Shown one piece after another: positions 44,189 to 52,977 of a stretch of 64,000 bases of DNA. The DNA comes from Paenibacillus_E violae. Its GTDB lineage: Bacteria; Bacillota; Bacilli; Paenibacillales; NBRC-103111. Position 1 is the stretch's first letter. Each line of letters opens with the position of its first letter. The stretch spans positions 62,001 to 126,000 of the forward strand of contig NZ_JAWCUD010000007.1 in assembly GCF_032461945.1 (NCBI RefSeq). Reading direction: 5' to 3'. The notes beneath the pieces were generated by a model. That model was not told the DNA's origin. It searched no databases and saw only the letters and a list, made by a program, of their open reading frames with translations. The position numbers and the translations under genes are program-made.

Positions 44189-44211
44189 TGTTAGCGCTTA
44201 CAGGAAGTATA
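44189..44211 (-). promoter_or_regulatory. cstA promoter -10 and cre site
   Basis: On the minus strand TATACT (44211-44206) is followed after 3 bp by TGTAAGCGCTAACA (44202-44189), a full match to the cre consensus placed over the start point, where CcpA would block transcription in rich sugar. Confidence 0.75.
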
Positions 44212-44254
44212 ACTTGTTTGAGGAACAAGCGAAATACCTGAAACGCAACATGCC

Positions 44255-44290
44255 ATATTCGAGCTTCATGATGTTAAATTTCGAGTTTCA
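44255..44290 (-). promoter_or_regulatory. Candidate LytT direct repeats upstream of cstA
   Basis: On the minus strand TGAAACTCGAAATT (44290-44277) and TGAAGCTCGAATAT (44268-44255) match at 11 of 14 positions and are exactly 22 bp apart, two helical turns, as expected for LytTR-domain activators. The first overlaps the last codons of lytT. They lie about 45-80 bp upstream of the -10 box, which has no good -35. Confidence 0.55.
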
Positions 44291-45029
44291 AACGCAGTTG
44301 CTTCACATAATTACGGCTGACGGGTATGGTGCTTCGCCCTGCATCTTCCATTAGCAAATTGTAGGCGCCATTCACCCAGGTCTTCATTTCTGAGATGGCG
44401 GCGAGATTAACCAGATAGCTTTTGTGGCAGCGAAAAAAACCGTACGGCTCCAACTTTTGCTCCAGCTCGGATAGGGTATAGGAAACAATATAAGCCTTAT
44501 CGTGAAGGTGAACCTGCACGTTCTTAACTTCCTTGCTAATGTACATGATATCCTTCGGTGAGACATATCGAATTCCTTCTTCCAATTCCAAAGCGAGTTT
44601 TACGCTCGTCTTCACCGATGCCGTCTGGCCTAAGCTCGCCGCCGCTGCGTTGTTCTGAGGCTGCATTTTGCTTTTGCGCAGCTCCCTGAACACAATGGCA
44701 ATATCCTCCTCATCGTACGGCTTCAGCATGTAATGAAAAGCACGCAGCTTAAAAGCATGGACGGCGTATTGATCGTAAGCTGTGGAAAATACAATTTTCA
44801 CCTGCGGATTGATTTCTCCTACAATTTCGGCAACCTGCAGACCGCTAAGATCCGGCATGTCCATATCGAGAAATAACACATCCGGCGCTAATTCTTTGAC
44901 CTTCTTAATCGCATCCATTCCGCCGGTTGCCGCGGTAACCTTGTCCACCTCTTCACAGCTTTCCAACAGATAAATCAATTCTTCTCTAGCCGGCTCTTCA
45001 TCATCCGCAATGACAATATTCCAACCCAC
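44274..45029 (-). CDS. LytTR-domain response regulator (LytT/BtsR-like)
   Basis: The 251-residue protein has a receiver domain with NIVIADDEEPAR, phosphoryl Asp in VLFLDMDMPDLSG near 53 and Lys in YMLKPYDE, followed by a LytTR domain (DIMYISKEVKNVQVHL, FFRCHKSYLVNLAAI). Its GTG start overlaps no gene and lies 6 bp after the kinase. It presumably activates cstA, 114 bp downstream. Confidence 0.92.
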   Translation of the reverse strand: MGWNIVIADDEEPAREELIYLLESCEEVDKVTAATGGMDAIKKVKELAPDVLFLDMDMPDLSGLQVAEIVGEINPQVKIVFSTAYDQYAVHAFKLRAFHYMLKPYDEEDIAIVFRELRKSKMQPQNNAAAASLGQTASVKTSVKLALELEEGIRYVSPKDIMYISKEVKNVQVHLHDKAYIVSYTLSELEQKLEPYGFFRCHKSYLVNLAAISEMKTWVNGAYNLLMEDAGRSTIPVSRNYVKQLRLKLEI

Positions 45030-45035
45030 CCGCCG

Positions 45036-46649
45036 TCACCTCACCCAAAATTTAATGATCGTGCCTTCCCCTGGCTTGCTTGCAATTTCCAAAGGATGTT
45101 CTTTGCCGTAGTGATAATTCAGACGCTGCTCGATATTCCGCAAAGCCAGCCCTGCATGCTCCGACTGACTATCGAGTTCGGCTGGTTCAAGACCTACTCC
45201 GTTGTCCTGTACAGTAATACGCGCATGGAGCTTACCCTCGTCGAGCTCCTCCTTCACCGAAAGTCGAATGACGCCGATGCCCGGCTTGTTTTTGATACCA
45301 TGCATAATGGCATTTTCGATCAGCGGCTGAATCGTAAAAGGAGGAATCGCATGATCCAGCAGCCTTTCGTCGATATCGGCGTAAAATTCCATCTGATCGC
45401 CAAGACGGGATTTGATCAAGCTCAGATAAGACATAACCAGCTCATATTCATCACGTATGGTGATAAGGCGCTGGTTGCCGTGACTCATATTTTTGCGCAA
45501 AAACTTGGATAGATGCATCACCATTTGGCGGGCTTCTTCCGGTTTCGTACGGATAAAGGATTTGACTGTATTCAGCACATTAAACAGGAAATGAGGATTC
45601 ATCTGCGCCTGCAGCGAGCGAATCTCCGCATCAGCCAAAAGCTGTGTTTGCCGATCTGATTCGACGAAGGCATATTGCTGAGAAAGCAGCTCTGCGAGAG
45701 AGGACAGCATGCGTCTGCGCGACGGATTGTCATCCTGCTCACGCTCGAAATACAGGCGGAACTGACCGACCTGCGGCCGATTGGGAACACGGATGATGAG
45801 ATCGTTGGCGTGCTGCGTTTTTCTCCCCTCTGCAATCCAGGTCACGCCATCCTTACTGAAGAATGCGCCCACTGACTTCATTTCCTCATTCAACACCTTG
45901 GAAATTTCCGCTACCGCTTTATCGAAATCCAGCCGCCAAAGCGGCATCGTCATATCGGCAATTTGCAGGGCTTGATGTGCATGCTCTGCACCAATTCTAG
46001 CCTCTTCACGCTCCATTGTGTTATATAACACAAAATAGAGAGCGACACCAACACTATTCGCAAGCGTTTGGGGCAACCCAATGAGCGACACCAGGTTGAA
46101 CGCATCCTCCCAAGGCTTGGCCAAGGCAAGAATAAGAATCATCTGTAGGGCTTCAGCCATGAATCCAACAAGAAATGCGAGCTGTACGGACGCTATTTTC
46201 CGAAAGCGTTTCTTGAAGGCATTGCGGCACAGCCCTGCCAATATGCCCTGCAGAATAGGAGCAATCATACAGGCAACCGCTACAAATCCACCTAAGCTGT
46301 AACGATGCACGCCGGCTATGATGCCGACGATAAATCCGCTTTTGACGCCACCAAGCAGCCCCGCAATGACAACCCCAACGGTACGTGCATTCGCAATTGC
46401 CGCTGTTGGTGAAACCTCACCAATCCAAGGTGCCGGCCTGTATGTGTAATCGGAAACTGTTACACCCGAATAAGTCGCAAGTATTGCATACGCGGAGAAA
46501 AAGAACAGAAAACGCCATTGATACGTCCTGTCCCCTTGATAGCTCATATAGCTGCGCATCCAGCGACTTCGGGAAAACGCAAAAGCCAGCGCGATCAGAA
46601 AACCAACCCGTTCCATCATATCCACGAACAATTGAATCAGTTGAAGCAT
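45036..46649 (-). CDS. LytS-type sensor histidine kinase (BtsS-like)
   Basis: The 537-residue protein has five to six N-terminal helices of the 5TM-LYT type, including SPTAAIANARTVGVVIAGLLGG near 90 and GIIAGVHRYSLGG. A GAF-like region follows, then the His_kinase box QMNPHFLFNVLNTVKSF and ATPase motifs PLIENAIMHGI and DNGVGL. BtsS and LytS homologs respond to extracellular pyruvate; the adjacent cstA-type gene supports that here. Confidence 0.93.
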   Translation of the reverse strand: MLQLIQLFVDMMERVGFLIALAFAFSRSRWMRSYMSYQGDRTYQWRFLFFFSAYAILATYSGVTVSDYTYRPAPWIGEVSPTAAIANARTVGVVIAGLLGGVKSGFIVGIIAGVHRYSLGGFVAVACMIAPILQGILAGLCRNAFKKRFRKIASVQLAFLVGFMAEALQMILILALAKPWEDAFNLVSLIGLPQTLANSVGVALYFVLYNTMEREEARIGAEHAHQALQIADMTMPLWRLDFDKAVAEISKVLNEEMKSVGAFFSKDGVTWIAEGRKTQHANDLIIRVPNRPQVGQFRLYFEREQDDNPSRRRMLSSLAELLSQQYAFVESDRQTQLLADAEIRSLQAQMNPHFLFNVLNTVKSFIRTKPEEARQMVMHLSKFLRKNMSHGNQRLITIRDEYELVMSYLSLIKSRLGDQMEFYADIDERLLDHAIPPFTIQPLIENAIMHGIKNKPGIGVIRLSVKEELDEGKLHARITVQDNGVGLEPAELDSQSEHAGLALRNIEQRLNYHYGKEHPLEIASKPGEGTIIKFWVR

Positions 46650-46972
46650 GCTTCACTCACCTTTTGCAATCTCATATCGTTATCCTAACAGAAATCGTGT
46701 GGGCTTGCTTGCCGTATAGTCACCAATCGCAACCTTTCTTATGGCCTGCCACTAACAAATGTCAAAAACCTAGCAATAGTTCCGCTATGGCTTGCTTATG
46801 GGAACTGGCGTCCTCTATTTGTAGGAAAACGAGCGTTTTCCTTTCAGAACGGAACTACAAGGTCTTATTGCGCCGCCCTGGCGCGTTTTCCGCAAGAAAT
46901 TGGTGAAATAGTGGCCCGTAGTTCCTCACCATTTCATCACATACTCATCCATCGCCAACTTCTACCTCACAA
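46650..46972. repeat. Intergenic region with GGAACT-type repeats and a hairpin
   Basis: There is no open frame with a ribosome site. GGAACTGGCGTCCTCTATTT (about 46801), GGAACTACAAGGTCTTATT (about 46851) and an inverted copy near 46917 (GTAGTTCC) belong to the motif also seen at 24.8 kb. GGAAAACG/CGTTTTCC (46824-46841) is a perfect hairpin between copies. Confidence 0.55.
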
Positions 46973-47024
46973 CAAAAAAGGAGACTGCCCTAAGAAGTCA
47001 ATCATGACCTTCTCAGAGAATCCC
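46973..47024 (-). terminator. Terminator of the MFS gene
   Basis: AGAAGGTCA/TGACTTCT hairpin with a one-base bulge, extended by partly paired arms, then CCTTTTTTG leftward. Confidence 0.6.
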
Positions 47025-47038
47025 CTTTTTCAAAAAAC

Positions 47039-48310
47039 TTACCCGGCTTTAACTTCATCGCTATTCGGTTGTGGTGCAGCATTTGCTTTGTACTTCAAGG
47101 TAGGCAGCATAATAAATACGCCAATCAAGAAGAGTACTGCGGATGTGACATAAATGGACTCCAACGAGAAGGACGCTTTAATGCTGCCGGCCAAACTCAT
47201 TGTGAGAACCATAGCCCCCATGAACAACGGGTTCAAAATCCCATTCACACGGCCAACGAAAGATTCCTCTGTGTTTCCGAGAATCATTGTTGAGATCCCG
47301 ATTTGGATCGCAGGCAATACTAGACCGGAGAAAAATTGCATCAAAAGCGCCAACCACACCAGATGAGTTAATCCCATAACAGCAAAAGTCACGACGCTTA
47401 CCGCCATCCCGATAATGAGCAGTGCTTGCGGGGACACTTTTTTGGAGAAGCCCATCGTCGCCCCGCCCCCAAGTATCATCGCAACGCCATTGGCTGCCAT
47501 AAACCATTGCAAATCTTCCTTCGGCAATCCAAGATTTTCAGTTACTAGAAAGATGCCCAGCGGTGATATCAAACCAATCGCCAGACCTGCAACTGCAAAG
47601 CAACCACCTAAGGTGACAAGCATTTTATTATTCAAAACATACTTAAACCCTTGACCCATTTCAGCAAAAATATGCGTGGATGGCTTCTCGGACCCTTCCT
47701 CATTTTTACGATCCGCAGGAAGAAACGTGAGCACAAGCGCTGAAAGCAGAAAGCATACGCCCATGATCGCAATAGCTACTTCAATGCCAAAATGATAGTA
47801 AACAAATGTCCCCATAATAGGACCTAAGATCATAAAGATCGCCATCATCGATTGAAACAATGACATCCCCATTTGCATTTGGGATTCAGGCACGTGAACC
47901 TTGAACAACTTCATCCCGGACGGTTGCGAGAATTGAGACAAGATGGACGAAACCAACGTGGCGAAAAAAATCGCCTTCCAAGAGCCGTAATACAGTGTCA
48001 CCATAATGGCAAACACAGACACTGCGCTGAGAATATCACACCACACCATCGTCAATTTCGGTCTCCACCGGTCCGCAAAAGCACCACCGATAAAAGAGAA
48101 AATAAAAATTGGCGCAAACTCGGCCACCGAAATTAAAGAAACCGAGTAAGGATCATTATTCGTCATGTCTGTGACATAGAGAAGAATCGCAAAGTTACGA
48201 ACCCAGATTCCGATTTGTAAAAAAAGACCGGACAGCATAATGGCTTGCACGAAACGACTGGCAAAAAACGAACGCATCGTTGGAGTATCCGAAGCTATTG
48301 CTTGAGACAA
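47039..48310 (-). CDS. MFS transporter (drug efflux type)
   Basis: The 423-residue protein has twelve predicted helices and a DHA3-like N-terminus (RFVQAIMLSGLFLQIGIWVRN, then FIGGAFADRWRPKLTMVW as loop 2-3 motif). TTG at 48310 is the start, with GAAGGGGTG 8 bases upstream. It stands alone between terminators, and a 16-bp palindrome in its leader points to dedicated regulation by a factor encoded elsewhere. Confidence 0.88.
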   Translation of the reverse strand: MSQAIASDTPTMRSFFASRFVQAIMLSGLFLQIGIWVRNFAILLYVTDMTNNDPYSVSLISVAEFAPIFIFSFIGGAFADRWRPKLTMVWCDILSAVSVFAIMVTLYYGSWKAIFFATLVSSILSQFSQPSGMKLFKVHVPESQMQMGMSLFQSMMAIFMILGPIMGTFVYYHFGIEVAIAIMGVCFLLSALVLTFLPADRKNEEGSEKPSTHIFAEMGQGFKYVLNNKMLVTLGGCFAVAGLAIGLISPLGIFLVTENLGLPKEDLQWFMAANGVAMILGGGATMGFSKKVSPQALLIIGMAVSVVTFAVMGLTHLVWLALLMQFFSGLVLPAIQIGISTMILGNTEESFVGRVNGILNPLFMGAMVLTMSLAGSIKASFSLESIYVTSAVLFLIGVFIMLPTLKYKANAAPQPNSDEVKAG

Positions 48311-48359
48311 AAGAAAAACACCCCTTCATTAATCAGATAGTCTTATAAAACAAGACCTC

Positions 48360-48375
48360 CTTCTTACGTAAGAAG
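48360..48375. promoter_or_regulatory. Palindromic operator upstream of the MFS gene
   Basis: CTTCTTAC/GTAAGAAG is a perfect 16-bp palindrome 50 bp before the MFS start, followed within 10-15 bp by a TATAAG-like box, so it would overlap the -35 region. Confidence 0.55.
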
Positions 48376-48472
48376 AAGAAAAAATGTTTCATAAACCTTT
48401 TCTACTTTAACGAAAAAAGGCTCCTATCGTCTAGTGACATACGTCATATGACCAGTCACAAACCTAGATGTC

Positions 48473-49579
48473 TCAGCGTGACTGAGACATGAGCAGCGCG
48501 GCTCCAACGGCGCCTGCGGAGGACCCGAGCGCAGATGCTGCGAACCGGACCGGTCCGCGAATCGATGGCAAACAGCGCTCCTCGACGATCTCGCGCATCG
48601 GCCCTAACAAAGGCTCGCCGATATGCGAAGCGCCGCCGCCAAGAATGACCACCTGCGGATTCAGCAGGTGGAGAATGCTCACGAGCCCGATGCCGAGGGC
48701 TCGGCCCGCTTCGCGCAGGATGCCGCTGGCAGCGGCATCCCCTTCCGCGGCAGCGGCCGCGACCAACCGCGCATCCACGCGGTTCGGATCGCCTCCCGCG
48801 AGCCGCACGAGGGCGCCCGCTGCGCCCTCGCCAGCCCGGCGCACGTAGTCGGCGCCGCGGCGGCCAATCGCAGTGCCTGACGCGTACAGCTCCAGGCACC
48901 CCACATTTCCGCAGGGGCAGAGCGGCCCATTTCCATCAATGGAAATGTGGCCGAGCTCTCCTGCGTTATGATTCGTTCCGGCGATCAAGCGCCCGCCGGA
49001 AATGATTCCCCCGCCGATCCCCGTGGAGATCGTCACAAATACACAGTCCGGCGCGCCCTCACCCGCGCCGGCCAGCCATTCGCCGACCGCCGCTGCAGAG
49101 GCGTCGTTCTCCAGCCTGACCGCGCAGCCGAAGCGGTCAGTGAGCACGGCGGCGACGGCCACGTCACGCCAGCCAAGGTTGGTGGCGAACGTGACGACAC
49201 CGTTCGCCGTATCCAGCGTGCCCGCGGTGGCGACGCCAATGCCGCGGAGAACGCCGCGACCGCCGGGCGCGGTCGCGAGCAGACCCTCGATCAGGCTCCC
49301 GAGCCGATCGAGCACAGCCGCCTCCCCCTGCTGCGCCAGGGTGGGGATCTCTTCCTTGGCGATGATGCTGCCATCGCCGCTAATGAGCGCGGCCAACATC
49401 TTCGTGCCGCCCAAGTCAACCCCAACGTAGTAATCCCGCAGGAACACGTCTTGTGTTTTCTCATCTTGCGTTTTTACGTCTTGTGTTTTTACGTCTTGTG
49501 TTTGTGCGTCTTGCGTTTGTACGTCTTGTGTTTTTACCTCTTCCGTCCATTCCTTCGCGCTCATATCCTGTTCCCCCAT
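48473..49579 (-). CDS. ROK family sugar kinase (glucokinase/N-acetylhexosamine kinase type)
   Basis: The catalytic part starts YYVGVDLGGTKMLAALI, with VTISTGIGGGIISGG, HNAGELGHISIDGNG and the ROK zinc motif CPCGNVGCLE. It therefore appears active rather than a NagC regulator, having no helix-turn-helix. It follows the NagZ-like GH3 gene by 17 bp, suggesting phosphorylation of released GlcNAc. The N-terminus carries a 30-residue tail of six KTQDV-like pentapeptides, encoded by six 15-bp repeats (49446-49535), which the family does not normally have. G+C content is far above the neighbours. ATG 49579 behind GGGGAG is preferred, but nearby ATGs are possible. Confidence 0.87.
   Translation of the reverse strand: MGEQDMSAKEWTEEVKTQDVQTQDAQTQDVKTQDVKTQDEKTQDVFLRDYYVGVDLGGTKMLAALISGDGSIIAKEEIPTLAQQGEAAVLDRLGSLIEGLLATAPGGRGVLRGIGVATAGTLDTANGVVTFATNLGWRDVAVAAVLTDRFGCAVRLENDASAAAVGEWLAGAGEGAPDCVFVTISTGIGGGIISGGRLIAGTNHNAGELGHISIDGNGPLCPCGNVGCLELYASGTAIGRRGADYVRRAGEGAAGALVRLAGGDPNRVDARLVAAAAAEGDAAASGILREAGRALGIGLVSILHLLNPQVVILGGGASHIGEPLLGPMREIVEERCLPSIRGPVRFAASALGSSAGAVGAALLMSQSR
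49446..49535. repeat. Six 15-bp tandem repeats in the ROK kinase gene
   Basis: Six in-frame units of the form ACGTCTTGTGTTTTT, differing at one to four bases, encode pentapeptides KTQDV, QTQDA, QTQDV, KTQDE and similar. Unit gain or loss keeps the reading frame. Confidence 0.9.
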
Positions 49580-49596
49580 CCGGTTCTCCCCCCCGC

Positions 49597-51234
49597 TCAT
49601 ACCTCCTGCCTCCATCCAATCGCATATTGTTCCGACAACGTAACAGGCAGCCGCCCAACCGGCTTCTCGTGCCCCAGCAGGACATTTGCCAGAGACACCA
49701 TCGCCAGGGGACGATTCTCATAACAGGCCAAATACGTCTTCACCTCAGGAAACTCAAGCAAATCATAAGGGTTTCTTCCTGCAGCCACGATGAGATGCAG
49801 ATCTTCAATCGCCGCAAGAGCCTTTACCAACTGAGTCTGTCCTGGCGAAAAAGTGGCATTATAAGTGACCATAACCACCTGCTTTTTGCCTTCGGCAGCT
49901 TGCACGGTCGCAGCAATTTCCGACTCGGAAGGGGATAATCCCAAGTACACCTCTTGGACATCTTTCCCTGTGAGTTCAGCCAGTGTAGCTCCCAGCGTTC
50001 CCTGCCGCTCCACGACCTCATCAATCTCCGTTCCCGTCTGCACTTCCGTCCAAATCACAAGCGGTGACTCGGTCATATCCAGCAGCTTACCGACTTCGTC
50101 TTTCACTAGCGTAATGCTTTTGCGGCTTAGCTCCTTAGCCAAAAGCTGATGCTCCGGCGTTGAAATAGGACCTTCGGGGATCGGCGCCAGCTTTTCAAAT
50201 TGGATATCTCGTTTAAATTTGTGGGTCATTACTCGCAGGACTGACGCATCGATCCTAGACTCCGGGATACGCCCGCTTTCAACGGCTGTAATGACGGCTT
50301 CTATGGCGGAAACTTGGCGTTCCAACGTGTGACTGACCAGAATGAGATCCGATCCGGCCTCAATGGCCCGAACCGCGCCTTCAGCTACGCCGATTCCCTC
50401 GGAAATCGCCTTCATTTCCAAACAGTCCGTAACGATAAGCCCTTTGAAACCAAGTTCCTCCCGCAGCAGCTCGGTTAAAATCCGATACGATAACGTTGAG
50501 GGCACACCGTTTTGTTCCAATGCCGCGAACACGACATGCGCGGTCATAATGGCGTCTACGCCGCCTTCAATGGCTTTGATAAAAGGGGCGAGCTCAAGCT
50601 CCATAAGCCTCTCCATGCTGTGCGGAACAACCGGCAGATCATGATGTGAGTCCTCTGAAGTATCACCATGGCCCGGAAAATGTTTGACCGTAGCAATAAC
50701 CCCCATGTCCTGCAACCCTTTCACAGCATGCGTTCCCATATCGCCGACGATGGCTGCGGTTTCCCCGTAGGAGCGCACCCCGATAACCGGATTCAAACGA
50801 TTATTGTTAATATCCAGGCATGGCGCAAAGTTCATGTTCACGCCCATCTGACGCAGTTCCTTGCCCATGATTTTGGAGCTTGCGTACACGCCTGCCGGCG
50901 CAAAAGCAGCTCCAAGCGCCATATTCCCCGGCAGCAAAGTCGCTCCTTTTTCGATTCGGGACACCATACCGCCCTCTTGATCCACCGCGATAAACAGGGG
51001 TTGTCCCCCGCTGCGAAGGTTTAATTCTTGCAATTCTGCGGACAAATGAGCCAATTGATGGGCATCCTTCACATTCCTCCGGAAATAGATAACGCCGCCA
51101 AGCCCATATTTTTCAATTAGCTGCGTAATCGCTGGATTTGGCTCCAGAGCATCAAAACCGCAAATAAATAATTGACCAACTTTTTGACGCAAAGTTAATG
51201 GTTTATGCACGTTGCTGGTTGTCGACGACATCAT
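49597..51234 (-). CDS. GH3 family beta-N-acetylhexosaminidase (NagZ-like)
   Basis: The 545-residue protein has the GH3 barrel with FIAVDQEGGMVSRI near 82, the NagZ catalytic loop KHFPGHGDTSEDSHHDLP at 184-201 containing the His acid/base, and the nucleophile Asp270 in GLIVTDCLEM. The C-terminal 200 residues form the second domain seen in Gram-positive NagZ. There is no signal peptide, so it should act in the cytoplasm on imported GlcNAc-containing oligosaccharides or muropeptides. It lies between ABC permeases and a ROK kinase. ATG 51234 has AGGAG 7 bases upstream. Confidence 0.92.
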   Translation of the reverse strand: MMSSTTSNVHKPLTLRQKVGQLFICGFDALEPNPAITQLIEKYGLGGVIYFRRNVKDAHQLAHLSAELQELNLRSGGQPLFIAVDQEGGMVSRIEKGATLLPGNMALGAAFAPAGVYASSKIMGKELRQMGVNMNFAPCLDINNNRLNPVIGVRSYGETAAIVGDMGTHAVKGLQDMGVIATVKHFPGHGDTSEDSHHDLPVVPHSMERLMELELAPFIKAIEGGVDAIMTAHVVFAALEQNGVPSTLSYRILTELLREELGFKGLIVTDCLEMKAISEGIGVAEGAVRAIEAGSDLILVSHTLERQVSAIEAVITAVESGRIPESRIDASVLRVMTHKFKRDIQFEKLAPIPEGPISTPEHQLLAKELSRKSITLVKDEVGKLLDMTESPLVIWTEVQTGTEIDEVVERQGTLGATLAELTGKDVQEVYLGLSPSESEIAATVQAAEGKKQVVMVTYNATFSPGQTQLVKALAAIEDLHLIVAAGRNPYDLLEFPEVKTYLACYENRPLAMVSLANVLLGHEKPVGRLPVTLSEQYAIGWRQEV

Positions 51235-51257
51235 GAACACGCTCCTTTGATAAGTGG

Positions 51258-52085
51258 TTAAGCTTTAATGCATGCAATAATTCGTTTCTGCAAAAGGAAA
51301 TACATCAGCACGACAGGAATCAAACTGAACATGATAGCCGCACAAAGCGAACCATAATTCATATTCAACTGGTCATAGAAAGCCACCATACTCACAGGAA
51401 GCGTTCGAAACTTTTCTTTTGTGAGAAACAGATTCGCCATCATAAACTCGTTCCAATTGCTAAGGAAATTGAGCATAAACACTGGAATAAGCGGTGGTAT
51501 GGCAATCGGAACAATGACACGCCAAAGCAGTCCATAGATGGATAGTCCATCCATTGTACCCGCTTCCTCAAGCTCATTTGGAAAGGATTTGAAAAACGCA
51601 CTAATCATAAAAACCGTGGGCGGCAAACCAAACGTTATATAAGGCATAATCAAGGCAAGAGGCGTATTGTAAAGATGGAAACTTCTCAACAACATATACA
51701 GAGGGACTAGCAAGGAGCCAGCGGGCACCAGTAAAGCTACCATCAGAACTCGTTTGATGACCTTTCTTAGTCTCGGAAATTTCATTCGTGTCAAGGCAAA
51801 GGAGGTGCTTGTACCGAGGATTAACGTCATCACGGCCGCTATACTGGAAATCACGAGACTGTTCATAAAATAGTGCGAGACATGCGCGCCAGTCCACGCG
51901 TTCCCATAATTGGACAGCAGCCAATCATCCGGAAATGACCAAGGAAATGCGATGATTTCTTTATTCGTTTTAAAAGAAGAATTAAACACCCAGCCCAGAG
52001 GGAACAGGATGATGGCTATGTAGACCAAAAGTATGGCGTGCTGGACGGTACCGCGTAGGGAATTTGCTTTTCGCTGGGTTTTCAA
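51258..52085 (-). CDS. Carbohydrate ABC transporter permease (MsmG type)
   Basis: The 275-residue protein has six helices and the EAA-loop EEAGTMDGLSIYGLLWRVIVP near 190. The start overlaps the stop of the partner permease by 4 bp (ATGA). It forms the channel with the next gene. Confidence 0.93.
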   Translation of the reverse strand: MKTQRKANSLRGTVQHAILLVYIAIILFPLGWVFNSSFKTNKEIIAFPWSFPDDWLLSNYGNAWTGAHVSHYFMNSLVISSIAAVMTLILGTSTSFALTRMKFPRLRKVIKRVLMVALLVPAGSLLVPLYMLLRSFHLYNTPLALIMPYITFGLPPTVFMISAFFKSFPNELEEAGTMDGLSIYGLLWRVIVPIAIPPLIPVFMLNFLSNWNEFMMANLFLTKEKFRTLPVSMVAFYDQLNMNYGSLCAAIMFSLIPVVLMYFLLQKRIIACIKA

Positions 52086-52966
52086 AACCGTACCTCCTCT
52101 TGCTTTGCCGTCAACCAGCCAAACACGGAAGTCAGCACACCCGTAAACAGTAAAATGAGCAGCGCGATGGCATTCGCATAGCCGTACTCGCCGATTCGGT
52201 ACGCCTTTTTATACATATAAGTCGCCATCACTTCCGTTATCCCGTAGGGGTTCCCCCCTGTCATCACAAAGACGATATCCAGCGCTTTCATCGCACCGGT
52301 AATGGACAGCAGGATCATCACGATGATTACAGGACGCAGGAGAGGCAGCGTAATCGACCAAGCTTGACGAGAGCTCGATGCTCCATCGATTTCGGCTGCC
52401 TCGAGGATGGTTTTGGGGATGGCATAAATGGCCGATAAAACTAGAATTACATAGAAGCCAACCCACTGCCAGGCGTTAGTGACGAGCACGGAAATCATCG
52501 CTGTTGATTCATCAGCCAACCAGGTATGCTTCCAAGCCCCTAAGCCTGCAGCTTCCAGCAATTGATTCAAGAGTCCCGCTTCAGGATGATAAATGAATCC
52601 CCACAATACGCCTACTACAGCTGTTGATAGAATTGTAGGGAGGAAAATCATGGTTTTGTAAAAGCCCATCCAACGCCGAATTTTACTCAACACGAGAGCT
52701 AAACAAACAATGAACGGGATCTGTACGCCAATCGAAAAAGCAATAAAATACAAGTTATTTCGCACTGCAATCCAGAAATATTTATCTTGAAACGCTTGGG
52801 TGAAATTGTCCAAACCATTCCACTTGGCTGGTGAGATCCCGTTCCATGCCGTAAATCCGTAGCGCATCGACATCAGCATGGGATAGAAGAAAAAAATTAC
52901 CAGCAAAAGCAGTGTAGGTACCGTAAAAATGGCATAAGCAACCGAGTTTCTTCCTACTTTGTTCAT
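52082..52966 (-). CDS. ABC transporter permease (MsmF type)
   Basis: The 294-residue membrane protein has the EAA motif LEAAEIDGASSSRQAWSITL near 190 and the N-terminal helix FTVPTLLLLVIFFFYPMLMS. It follows the binding-protein gene by 11 bp. With MsmG it makes a type I sugar importer. Confidence 0.93.
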   Translation of the reverse strand: MNKVGRNSVAYAIFTVPTLLLLVIFFFYPMLMSMRYGFTAWNGISPAKWNGLDNFTQAFQDKYFWIAVRNNLYFIAFSIGVQIPFIVCLALVLSKIRRWMGFYKTMIFLPTILSTAVVGVLWGFIYHPEAGLLNQLLEAAGLGAWKHTWLADESTAMISVLVTNAWQWVGFYVILVLSAIYAIPKTILEAAEIDGASSSRQAWSITLPLLRPVIIVMILLSITGAMKALDIVFVMTGGNPYGITEVMATYMYKKAYRIGEYGYANAIALLILLFTGVLTSVFGWLTAKQEEVRF

Positions 52967-52977
52967 GGATCATCCTA

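Noticed and set aside
48947..49723. A 258-codon plus-strand frame antisense to the ROK kinase, with a Leu/Arg/Tyr/Val repeat.
   Set aside because: It is explained by the G+C-rich composition and the 15-bp repeats of the real gene.
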